Source of the DNA: a bacterium
Lineage (GTDB): Bacteria; Patescibacteriota; Minisyncoccia; Phycocordibacterales; Phycocordibacteraceae
Direction: 5' to 3'
DNA length: 6,431 bases
NCBI GenBank assembly: GCA_021782715.1
Contig: JAJXUR010000022.1
Span: 1-6,431 of the forward strand
The stretch's first letter is position 1. Each line of letters opens with the position of its first letter. Positions 1-5,717 of the stretch are shown here, one piece after another. The translations under genes were made by a program, and so were the position numbers. The notes under the pieces were generated by a model. That model was not told the DNA's origin and did not search any database. It saw only the letters and a list, made by a program, of their open reading frames with translations.

Positions 1-519
1 TCTGGAAGTTCCTCCGGCTCCTGCTCCTCTGGATACACCGGCTCCTGCAGCTACACCTGTTCTAACGGTACTTGGTACGTGAACTCGAACTCCTGCGCGG
101 CACCGGCCAATTGCACCACCCCGTGGGGCAACACCATCGCAAGCGGTGTCTCTGTTCTCGCATTCTCGACGCCTTCAGTCGTCTCTCCAGCGGCTTGTCC
201 CGCGTCGGAGAACCGCCTCTGCACCAACGGCACCCTCTCCGGCAGCTATCAATATCAGAACTGCACCGTCCTCACTCCGACCGCCACCATCTCAGCCAGT
301 CCGATCCGCGTACAGTCGGGGAAGACCACGACCGTCACCTGGAGCTCCACGGATACCACGAGCTGCTCCGTCTCCGGCCCCAGCCTCTCCGCCTCAGGCA
401 CGAGCGGCTCCCGGACCGTCACCGTCACCTCCCAGTCCACCTACACCGTCTCCTGCAACAGCGGGGCGGCAACCGCCACGGCAACCGTGAATGTGGTGCC
501 GACCTTCCAAGAATTCTAG
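1..519 (+). CDS. C-terminal part of a Cys/Ser/Thr-rich secreted or surface protein with an Ig-like repeat (5' end outside window)
   Basis: The frame is open from the first base and ends at TAG 517-519, giving 172 visible residues; the true start lies upstream, so the GTG at 79 is not a convincing start. Residues 8-90 are Cys-rich (C8, C16, C20, C32, C38, C66, C74, C88), with the sub-motif C-T-T-P-W-G at 38-43 and C-x-N-G-T-L-S-G-S-Y at 74-83, a pattern I associate with large extracellular proteins of Parcubacteria. Residues 93-167 form one Ig-like beta-sandwich module: I-S-A-S-P, V-x-S-G-K-T-T-T-V-T-W-S-S-T, then C122 and C152, likely a disulfide pair, ending in T-A-T-V-N-V-V. There is no LPXTG motif or C-terminal membrane anchor; it ends P-T-F-Q-E-F. 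An adhesin or pilus-like surface role is inference. The terminator-like hairpin at 531-561 closes the unit. Confidence 0.8.
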   Translation, partial: SGSSSGSCSSGYTGSCSYTCSNGTWYVNSNSCAAPANCTTPWGNTIASGVSVLAFSTPSVVSPAACPASENRLCTNGTLSGSYQYQNCTVLTPTATISASPIRVQSGKTTTVTWSSTDTTSCSVSGPSLSASGTSGSRTVTVTSQSTYTVSCNSGAATATATVNVVPTFQEF

Positions 520-530
520 AGACTGAGAAC

Positions 531-562
531 AAATCACCTTTCCGATTCGTAAGGGTGATTTT
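531..562 (+). terminator. Terminator-like hairpin after the surface protein gene
   Basis: AAATCACCTTT (531-541) pairs with AAGGGTGATTT (551-561) over 11 positions, 10 Watson-Crick and one G-U, around a 9-nt loop. The right arm runs into TTTT (559-562), a short U run. It starts 12 nt after the stop codon, where an intrinsic terminator is expected. The stem is AT-leaning and the U tract short, so strength is uncertain. The right arm is also half of a direct repeat (551-567 and 576-592) that leads into the uvrA promoter. Confidence 0.5.
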
Positions 563-592
563 GTGCTGCTGGAGAAAGGGTGATTCTGTGCT
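551..592 (+). repeat. 17-bp direct repeat leading into the uvrA promoter
   Basis: AAGGGTGATTTTGTGCT (551-567) recurs as AAGGGTGATTCTGTGCT (576-592) with one mismatch and a 25-bp period. The second copy ends on the first base of the TACAAT -10 box and supplies its extended TG. The first copy shares its left half with the right arm of the 531-561 hairpin. The repeat could be an operator pair on one helix face plus half a turn, or a by-product of hairpin duplication; the sequence does not decide this. Confidence 0.6.
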
Positions 593-597
593 ACAAT
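589..597 (+). promoter_or_regulatory. Extended -10 promoter of uvrA
   Basis: TG (589-590), one spacer base, then TACAAT (592-597) is a good extended -10 element. No good -35 hexamer sits 16-18 bp upstream (CTGGAG or a close shift), which an extended -10 can tolerate. The predicted transcription start is near 604, giving a leader of about 30 nt before the uvrA ATG. The same TGCTACAAT core precedes the ddl gene at 4728-4736, which supports it as a real promoter of this genome. Confidence 0.55.
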
Positions 598-606
598 GCG
601 ACTGTA

Positions 607-627
607 CCTGCCCCGCCACGGGCAGGA
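607..627 (+). promoter_or_regulatory. uvrA leader hairpin covering the Shine-Dalgarno
   Basis: CCTGCCC (607-613) pairs perfectly with GGGCAGG (620-626) around a 6-nt loop, almost at the predicted 5' end of the mRNA. The only ribosome-binding-like sequence before the ATG at 635 is AGGA (624-627), with a 7-nt gap. Three of its four bases lie in the right arm, so the folded hairpin would hide it. This may tune uvrA translation or protect the 5' end. Confidence 0.45.
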
Positions 628-634
628 TTTACGC

Positions 635-3334
635 ATGAAAAAAACATCCAAAGAGGAACATGCCCACCGGCACGGGAGCGATTGGCTCTCGGTGAAAGGT
701 GCGCGTACCCACAACCTGAAGGACATCTCAGTCGACATGCCGCGCGGCGCGATGACGGTCATCACCGGCCTCTCCGGTTCAGGAAAGTCTTCGCTCGCTT
801 TCGATACTATCTTCGCCGAGGGGCAGCGCCGCTACGTCGAATCGCTCTCCGCGTACGCGCGACAATTCCTCAACCAGATGGCGAAGCCGGATGTCGACGA
901 GATCACCGGCCTCTCGCCGGCCATTTCCATAGATCAGAAGAGCCGCTCAAACAATCCGCGCTCGACCGTGGCGACGGTCACCGAGATTTATGATTACCTC
1001 CGCGTCCTCTATGCGCGCGCGGGGCAGCCGTACTGCATCCATCATGATGTGCCCATCGTCCGCCTCTCGAAGGAAGAGATGATCAAGATGGTGTTCAATC
1101 GCGTGGAAGCGAAGCGGCGCACGGGAAGTCAGACTTCAGGAGAACAGGTTATGGGCGTCGCCGTCGACAAAACGGCGGTTACGATTTATGCGCCAGTCGT
1201 CGTCGGGCGCAAGGGCGAGTACTACCAGCTGCTCTACGATCTGCTCGCCAAAGGGTACGAGAAAGTCGTCATCGACGGCAAGCAATACTCACTGCGCGAG
1301 AAGATTGTCCTCGATCGCAACAAGCAGCACAGCATCGACGCTCTCGTGGACTCGATATTCGTTTCTGAATTCGCGCGGTCGACACAGAGTGCGCGCGAAC
1401 GGCTCTCGGAGGCGCTCGAGCTCGCTCTCAAGCAGGCCGACGGTCTGGTGAAGATCGCGCACGCCGACGGTACGGTCGAGACGCTCTCCTCCAAGTTCAT
1501 CTGCCCGGAGGACGGCGCCTCCTTCCCGGAGGTAGAGCCGCGCCTCTTCTCCTTCAATTCGCCGTATGGTGCGTGCCCATCCTGCAACGGTCTCGGTACC
1601 GCGACGCTGTTCTCAGAGGAACTCTGTCCGGTCTGCGAAGGGAAGCGACTTCGCCCCGAAGCATTGCGCGTATTTCTGAAAAGCGATTCGGAAAAGTCAG
1701 ACTTTAAGAATTCAAAAAAGTCTGACTTTCCCGAATCGCCGCTCGGCGTGAATATCGTGGACTTCACGAACATGTCGATACGTGAGGCGAAAGATTTCGT
1801 CGATACCATCGAGCTGTCGGAGATGAAGGAGGATATCGCCGCGCCGATATTGAAAGAGATAGACAGCCGCCTCACCTTCATGCTGAACGTCGGCCTCGAT
1901 TACCTCACGCTCAACCGCTCGGCCGCGACGCTCTCGGGCGGAGAAGCGCAACGCATCCGTCTCGCTTCGCAGCTCGGCAGCGGGCTCACGGGCGCGCTCT
2001 ACGTGCTCGACGAACCGACTATCGGCCTGCATCAGCGTGATAATGACCGCCTTATCAAGACACTCCTCACGCTGAAGGAGCTCGGTAATACCATCATCGT
2101 CGTCGAGCACGATGAGGACACGATCTACTCGGCCGACTATCTCGTGGACATCGGTCCTGGCGCGGGCATCCACGGCGGTACGGTCGTCGTGAGCGGATGG
2201 CTCGACGACCTCCTCACCGCGAAGAAGAACGAGAGCAATTCGGTAACGCTCGCCTATCTGCGGCAGGAAAAAGAAGTTGCGGTGCCGGAGACGAGGCGCA
2301 CGAGCGAGAAAGGCTCGATTAAGGTGCGCGGTGCCACGCTCCATAACCTCGTGAATCAGAATGTCGACATCCCGCTCGGCAAGCTCGTCTGTATCACGGG
2401 CGTCTCTGGGAGCGGCAAGTCCACCTTCCTCTACGACATTTTGCATCGCAATATCGCCGCACGTTTCGCGAAGCGCGAGGCCAAGCTCGAGCATGTGAGC
2501 TCGCTCACTGGCACCGAGTACGTCGGTCGCGCGGTCTTGATTGATCAATCGCCCATCGGCCGCACGCCGCGAAGCAATCCCGCGACCTACACCGGTGCCT
2601 TCACGCACATCCGCGATCTCTTCGCGGCCACCGGCGAAGCGCGTGCAAGAGGGTGGAAGCCGGGTCGGTTCTCTTTTAACGTCTCCGGCGGCCGATGCGA
2701 GGCCTGCCAGGGCAACGGCTCCATCGCAGTGGAGATGCACTTCCTCCCGACGGTGTACGTGACGTGCGACATCTGCGAGGGGAAGCGCTTCATGAAGGAG
2801 ACGCTCGAAGTGACGTATCGCGGCAAGAATATCTACGACGTGCTCCAGATGACCGTCGAAGAGGCGGAGAAATTCTTCGCCGATATCCCCGCCATCGCCG
2901 AACGGCTTGCTTCACTCAATTCGACCGGGCTCGAATACCTCACGCTCGGGCAGAGCGCGACGACCCTCTCGGGCGGCGAGGCGCAGCGGGTCAAGATTGC
3001 GAGCGAGCTCTACCGCCCGATGTCCATGAAGACGATCTACCTGCTCGACGAGCCGACCGTCGGCCTCCACTACGAGGACGTGAAGAAGCTCATCGAGATA
3101 TTGCAGGAGCTCGTCGTGCGCGGCAATACGGTCGTGGTCATCGAGCATAACCTCGACGTGATCAAGAGCGCCGATCACCTCATCGACTTCGGCCCCGAGG
3201 GCGGCGCGGGCGGCGGCAAGGTGGTGGCGAAGGGTACGCCTGAGGAAGTCGCCGACACCGAGGGTTCTCACACGGGCGCCTATCTCGCCAAAGCGCTCCA
3301 TCGTCATGCAAAGAAGCGATCTACAAAAGACTGA
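635..3334 (+). CDS. uvrA: Excinuclease ABC subunit A (UvrA), 899 aa
   Basis: UvrA is the cytoplasmic damage-sensing ATPase of nucleotide excision repair; a dimer finds lesions and loads UvrB. Two ABC modules are complete: Walker A G45-S52 with K51, signature LSGGEAQR 433-440, Walker B VLDEP 457-461; then Walker A G589-S596 with K595, signature 778-785, Walker B LLDEP 803-807. The second zinc finger is intact (C688, C691, C711, C714). In the first, C314 and C317 are present but the first pair reads C290-P-E-D293, so one Cys is lost. Between C317 and the CPVC at 331-334 only 13 residues remain, where E. coli UvrA has over 100. Two palindrome-bearing insertions lie near residues 160-175 and 348-369. 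ATG 635 is chosen because the upstream ATG 596 overlaps the -10 box and 635 has AGGA 7 nt ahead. uvrC begins inside its last codons. Confidence 0.97.
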   Translation: MKKTSKEEHAHRHGSDWLSVKGARTHNLKDISVDMPRGAMTVITGLSGSGKSSLAFDTIFAEGQRRYVESLSAYARQFLNQMAKPDVDEITGLSPAISIDQKSRSNNPRSTVATVTEIYDYLRVLYARAGQPYCIHHDVPIVRLSKEEMIKMVFNRVEAKRRTGSQTSGEQVMGVAVDKTAVTIYAPVVVGRKGEYYQLLYDLLAKGYEKVVIDGKQYSLREKIVLDRNKQHSIDALVDSIFVSEFARSTQSARERLSEALELALKQADGLVKIAHADGTVETLSSKFICPEDGASFPEVEPRLFSFNSPYGACPSCNGLGTATLFSEELCPVCEGKRLRPEALRVFLKSDSEKSDFKNSKKSDFPESPLGVNIVDFTNMSIREAKDFVDTIELSEMKEDIAAPILKEIDSRLTFMLNVGLDYLTLNRSAATLSGGEAQRIRLASQLGSGLTGALYVLDEPTIGLHQRDNDRLIKTLLTLKELGNTIIVVEHDEDTIYSADYLVDIGPGAGIHGGTVVVSGWLDDLLTAKKNESNSVTLAYLRQEKEVAVPETRRTSEKGSIKVRGATLHNLVNQNVDIPLGKLVCITGVSGSGKSTFLYDILHRNIAARFAKREAKLEHVSSLTGTEYVGRAVLIDQSPIGRTPRSNPATYTGAFTHIRDLFAATGEARARGWKPGRFSFNVSGGRCEACQGNGSIAVEMHFLPTVYVTCDICEGKRFMKETLEVTYRGKNIYDVLQMTVEEAEKFFADIPAIAERLASLNSTGLEYLTLGQSATTLSGGEAQRVKIASELYRPMSMKTIYLLDEPTVGLHYEDVKKLIEILQELVVRGNTVVVIEHNLDVIKSADHLIDFGPEGGAGGGKVVAKGTPEEVADTEGSHTGAYLAKALHRHAKKRSTKD
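1125..1137 (+). repeat. Solitary AAGTCAGACTT palindrome in uvrA
   Basis: GAAGTCAGACTTC is a perfect palindrome around a central A (6-bp arms). It has the same 11-bp core as the paired elements at 1683-1739 and 3681-3742, but no inverted partner nearby. Here it is read in another frame, giving G-S-Q-T-S (about residues 164-168) instead of K-S-D-F. It lies in a segment roughly a dozen residues longer than the matching stretch of E. coli UvrA, so it may mark an insertion. Confidence 0.6.
1683..1739 (+). repeat. 23-bp inverted repeat inserted in frame in uvrA (KSDF...KSDF)
   Basis: Arms 1683-1705 and 1717-1739 pair at 22 of 23 positions (mismatch 1692/1730) around an 11-nt loop. Each arm holds the self-palindromic core, AAGTCAGACTT on the left and AAGTCTGACTT on the right, flanked by GCGATTCGG and its complement. 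It is translated as two K-S-D-F tetrapeptides inside a hydrophilic Lys/Ser/Asp/Glu-rich insert (residues about 350-369). The insert separates R-V-F-L from N-I-V-D-F-T-N-M-S-I, segments nearly adjacent in E. coli UvrA. The frame is kept. Confidence 0.85.
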
Positions 3335-4598
3335 TTTGCCGGACGTGCCGGGCGTATACCTGTTCAAGCAGGGAAGGAACGTCTTGTATGTTGGCAAGGC
3401 CACCTCGCTCCGCGACCGCGTGCGGAGCTATTTTGACGATGACCTCATCGCGACGCGCGGGCCGCGCATCGTGGATATGGTGACGAAGGCCGACCGTATC
3501 GCCTACGAGACGACGCCGACGGTACTCGAGGCGCTCGTGCGCGAAGCGGCGCTCATCAAGAAGTATATGCCGCACGCGAATGTCGATGGGAAAGATGACA
3601 AGACCTTCCTCTACGCGGTCATTACCGAGGAGGAGATCCCGCGTGTGCTCATGGTGCGCGGGAAAGATGTCGACTTCAAGGCTCGAAGTCTGAAGTCAGA
3701 CTTCAATGCAAGTTCCCAGAAGTCTGACTTCTCTCTTCGAGCGATCTACGGTCCGTTCCCCTCGGGCGCGCAGCTAAAGGAAGGCTTGCGGCTCATCCGG
3801 CGCATCTTCCCGTTTTTTGATACAGAAAAGCCAATTGGGACGAAGAGTAAACACCAGAAAGCAAAGATAGAGTTCAATACGCAGATAGGGCAGTATCCGC
3901 GTGGTTTTGATGCGAAGGAGTATCGGCGCACGATACGCCGGGTGAATCTCTTCCTGTCGGGGCGCGGGAAGGAGCTCCGCACCCTGCTCGAGCGGGAGAT
4001 GCGGCAGGCCGCGCGGGAGGAACGCTTCGAGGACGCCGCAGAGGCACGCCGCGAACTCTTCGCGCTCGATCATATCCAGGACGTTTCGCTCATCAAGGAT
4101 GAAAATCTCGTGTCCCAAGGTTCGACCTTAACTTCGGATTCTCAAGGTCGAACCTTGATGCGGATCGAGGCCTACGACACCGCGCATCTCTCGGGCACCA
4201 ATGCCATCGGCGTGATGACGGTGCTCATAGGCGGCGTGCCGAGCAAACGAGAGTATCGGACATTCAACATCCGCGGCGTGCAGAAGAATGACGACATTGC
4301 GTCATTGAAAGAGATCCTCTCGCGCCGGCTCGGGCACCCCGAGTGGCCCTTGCCGAAAGCTTTCGTGATAGACGGCGGCACCGCGCAGAAGAAGGCGGCG
4401 GAGAGCGTACTTGCCGAGGCGGGTGTTGCCATCCCGGTGATGGCGGTGGTGAAGGATGAGCGGCACCGCCCGCGCGAGATCATCGGCGCGCGCCGCGCGG
4501 GCGTCTCTGAGGCCGACGCTGTCCTCGCCAACAGCGAAGCACACCGCTTTTCGCTCGCGCGACACCGAGCGGCGCGCTCGCGGGAGTTGCGAAAATGA
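3306..4598 (+). CDS. uvrC: Excinuclease ABC subunit C (UvrC), short cysteine-free form, 430 aa
   Basis: UvrC cuts the damaged strand on both sides of a lesion bound by UvrB. The N-terminal GIY-YIG nuclease (about 10-95) keeps G16-V17-Y18, Y28-V29-G30-K31, R38, E80 and N92. A UVR motif that contacts UvrB lies at about 222-256. The RNase H-like nuclease keeps D291 (Y-D-T-A-H), D329/D330, D356 (V-I-D-G-G) and H420. The usual length is near 600 aa. Missing here are the C-terminal helix-hairpin-helix domain, much of the stretch between UVR and RNase H, and every cysteine, including those that bind the Fe-S cluster in E. coli UvrC. Palindromic inserts occupy 126-146 and 271-284. ATG 3306 overlaps uvrA by 29 nt with no clear Shine-Dalgarno, suggesting coupling. 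The stop is followed after 2 nt by a long palindrome, so late truncation is possible, though a compact lineage form is more likely. Confidence 0.93.
   Translation: MQRSDLQKTDLPDVPGVYLFKQGRNVLYVGKATSLRDRVRSYFDDDLIATRGPRIVDMVTKADRIAYETTPTVLEALVREAALIKKYMPHANVDGKDDKTFLYAVITEEEIPRVLMVRGKDVDFKARSLKSDFNASSQKSDFSLRAIYGPFPSGAQLKEGLRLIRRIFPFFDTEKPIGTKSKHQKAKIEFNTQIGQYPRGFDAKEYRRTIRRVNLFLSGRGKELRTLLEREMRQAAREERFEDAAEARRELFALDHIQDVSLIKDENLVSQGSTLTSDSQGRTLMRIEAYDTAHLSGTNAIGVMTVLIGGVPSKREYRTFNIRGVQKNDDIASLKEILSRRLGHPEWPLPKAFVIDGGTAQKKAAESVLAEAGVAIPVMAVVKDERHRPREIIGARRAGVSEADAVLANSEAHRFSLARHRAARSRELRK
3681..3742 (+). repeat. 24-bp inverted repeat inserted in frame in uvrC (KSDF...KSDF)
   Basis: Arms 3681-3704 and 3719-3742 pair at 21 of 24 positions, with one 3-nt mismatch block (3689-3691 against 3732-3734) and a 14-nt loop. 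The inner 13 bp of each arm is the same unit as in uvrA: GAAGTCAGACTTC on the left, GAAGTCTGACTTC on the right. The outer 8 bp (GCTCGAAG) differ from those in uvrA. Translation gives K130-S-D-F133 and K139-S-D-F142. It sits between V-L-M-V-R-G-K and I-Y-G-P-F-P-S-G, a surface loop that is short in standard UvrC. Confidence 0.85.
4116..4157 (+). repeat. 14-bp perfect inverted repeat of a second palindrome family in uvrC
   Basis: CAAGGTTCGACCTT (4116-4129) and AAGGTCGAACCTTG (4144-4157) are exact reverse complements around a 14-nt loop. Each arm is itself a palindrome (AAGGT, 3-nt centre, ACCTT). The architecture matches the AAGTC elements but the sequence is unrelated. It encodes Q-G-S-T-L (271-275) and Q-G-R-T-L (280-284) just before the RNase H-like domain, in a linker where ordinary UvrC has a much longer segment. 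The frame is kept. Confidence 0.8.
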
Positions 4599-4600
4599 AA

Positions 4601-4719
4601 CAGGCATTAAAAGCGCCAGCTGCGCGACGCGGGGTGTCTGGCGATGGAGACGTACGTGCCGGTACGGCGTAGGAGCCAGACGGGACCCGCAACAAAGCAG
4701 GTGGCGTTTTTAGAGCCTG
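4601..4719. repeat. Long nested imperfect palindrome between uvrC and ddl
   Basis: Four stems nest over 119 bp. Arms 4601-4623 and 4697-4719 pair at 19 of 23 positions plus two G-U pairs. Inside are GCGGG 4629-4633 with CCCGC 4686-4690, then GTCTGGC 4636-4642 with GCCAGAC 4675-4681, then CGTAC 4651-4655 with GTACG 4662-4666 around a 6-nt loop. It begins 2 nt after the uvrC stop and ends 11 nt before the ddl -10 box. The right arm contains GGTGGCGTTTTTA, so it may terminate uvrAC transcription, but its size and terminal CAGGC...GCCTG also fit a small non-coding mobile element or structured RNA. No target-site duplication is evident. Confidence 0.75.
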
Positions 4720-4727
4720 CCGCTCTT

Positions 4728-4736
4728 TGCTACAAT
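4728..4736 (+). promoter_or_regulatory. Extended -10 promoter of ddl, probably leaderless
   Basis: TG (4728-4729), C, then TACAAT (4731-4736) is identical to the uvrA promoter core. Only six bases separate it from the ATG at 4743, so the predicted transcription start falls on or next to the start codon. No Shine-Dalgarno lies in this gap. The -35 region (TTTTTA near 4707-4712) is poor and lies in the right arm of the long palindrome. Confidence 0.6.
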
Positions 4737-4742
4737 ACGTCC

Positions 4743-5705
4743 ATGCAAACCATAGTAGGCGTTCTGCGAGGCGGGCCATCAAGGGAGCATGAGGTCTCGC
4801 TTCGGACCGGCGCCGCTATCCTCGTGAACCTGCCCGAGGAACGCTTCACTGCGCGCGACATTTATATAGACAAACAAGGGCAGTGGCATGACCGCGGCCG
4901 AGCGACGTCGCCTGAGCGCGCGCTGCGCCAGGTAGACGTCGCCCTCATCGGTCTCCACGGCGAATACGGCGAGGATGGGGAAGTGCAGAAGCTGCTTGAG
5001 CGCTTCGGCGTCCCCTACGCCGGCACCGACTCCTTCGGCTCGTATCTCGCTATGCACAAGCTCATGGCGAAGGTGCGCGCGCAAGAGGCGGGGCTGCTCA
5101 CGCCGAACTTCCGTCATGTCGAGCGTTCCGAGGACAGCGAGGCGATTGCCATCGAGGTCACGCGTACCTTCCATCAGCCGGTGGTCGTGAAGCCTGTCGG
5201 CTGGGGCTCTTCGATCGGCGTCTCTATCGTGGGCGGCTATGCGCCAGTGCTCGCTGCCATCACTGAGCTCTTCACAGCAGGCGCACCGGGTGTGCTCGTT
5301 GAGGAATATATCCGCGGGAGGGAGGCGACGGTCGGTGTCGTCGAGGGTCTTCGCGGTGAAGCGTTCTATACGCTCCCGACGATTGAGGTCATCCCGCCCG
5401 AGGACACCTTCTTCTCCTACGACGCGAAATATTCGGGCCGGTCGCGCGAAGTGTGTCCCGGCAACTTCTCACGGGTCGACGCCGAGGAGCTACAGCGCAT
5501 CGCGCGCGTGATGCACCGCGCGCTCGGCCTGCGGCACTACTCGCGGAGCGATTTCATCGTCACACCGAAGGGTATCTATTACCTCGAAACCAATACATTG
5601 CCCGGGCTCACACCGGAATCACTCATGCCGAAGTCGCTGGCCTCGGTCGGCGTGCCGCTCCCCGATTTTCTAGAGCATCTAGTCAATTTAGCTCTCTCAC
5701 GGTAG
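4743..5705 (+). CDS. ddl: D-alanine--D-alanine ligase, 320 aa
   Basis: An ATP-grasp enzyme of the cytoplasm that joins two D-alanines using ATP, supplying the dipeptide end of peptidoglycan precursors. Visible family motifs: GGPSREHEVSL (10-20) with the substrate-binding Glu at 15; L-H-G-E-Y-G-E-D-G; P-Y-A-G-T-D-S-F-G-S; V-V-K-P-V-G-W-G-S-S-I-G-V-S for nucleotide binding; V-E-E-Y-I-R-G-R-E; the omega-loop Y-D-A-K-Y, whose Tyr is typical of D-Ala-D-Ala rather than D-Ala-D-Lac ligases; and R-S-D-F then Y-L-E-T-N-T-L-P-G-L-T-P-E-S for Mg-ATP. Length is normal for the family. The frame extends upstream to ATG 4644, but that part crosses the palindrome and -10 box, so ATG 4743 is preferred. Its TAG stop is the first half of the tRNA-Ala -10 box. 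No palindromic insert was seen in it. Confidence 0.95.
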   Translation: MQTIVGVLRGGPSREHEVSLRTGAAILVNLPEERFTARDIYIDKQGQWHDRGRATSPERALRQVDVALIGLHGEYGEDGEVQKLLERFGVPYAGTDSFGSYLAMHKLMAKVRAQEAGLLTPNFRHVERSEDSEAIAIEVTRTFHQPVVVKPVGWGSSIGVSIVGGYAPVLAAITELFTAGAPGVLVEEYIRGREATVGVVEGLRGEAFYTLPTIEVIPPEDTFFSYDAKYSGRSREVCPGNFSRVDAEELQRIARVMHRALGLRHYSRSDFIVTPKGIYYLETNTLPGLTPESLMPKSLASVGVPLPDFLEHLVNLALSR

Positions 5706-5708
5706 AAT
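5680..5708 (+). promoter_or_regulatory. Promoter of tRNA-Ala overlapping the ddl stop
   Basis: TAGTCA (5680-5685), a 17-bp spacer and TAGAAT (5703-5708) make a plausible sigma-70-type promoter. The predicted start near 5715 is a few bases before the mature tRNA 5' end at 5718. The ddl stop TAG (5703-5705) is the first half of the -10 box, so there is no room for a ddl terminator and ddl readthrough into the tRNA is expected. Confidence 0.5.
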
Positions 5709-5717
5709 CCTTTATAT

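Noticed and set aside
596..634. Upstream ATG as the uvrA start (13 extra residues)
   Set aside because: The codon overlaps the TACAAT box and would precede the predicted transcript start.
1712..2740. Minus-strand 342-codon frame inside uvrA
   Set aside because: A shadow frame of GC-rich coding sequence; the + strand carries all UvrA motifs here.
1683..4157. Palindromic repeats as a CRISPR array
   Set aside because: The copies are isolated, lie inside coding genes and are not regularly spaced.
4595..4672. 25-codon frame starting at the ATGA overlapping the uvrC stop
   Set aside because: The start is well placed for coupling, but almost all of it is the left side of the long palindrome and the peptide has no recognisable feature.
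4601..4719. Integron attC site
   Set aside because: The size and folding are suggestive, but the conserved GTTRRRY and RYYYAAC end cores are not present and no integrase or cassette is nearby.
4644..4742. Upstream ATG as the ddl start (33 extra residues)
   Set aside because: The extension runs through the palindrome and promoter and adds residues not found in the Ddl family.
4480..4782. Minus-strand 100-codon frame across the uvrC end and ddl start
   Set aside because: It is open mainly because the GC-rich palindrome lacks stops; it overlaps two secure genes.
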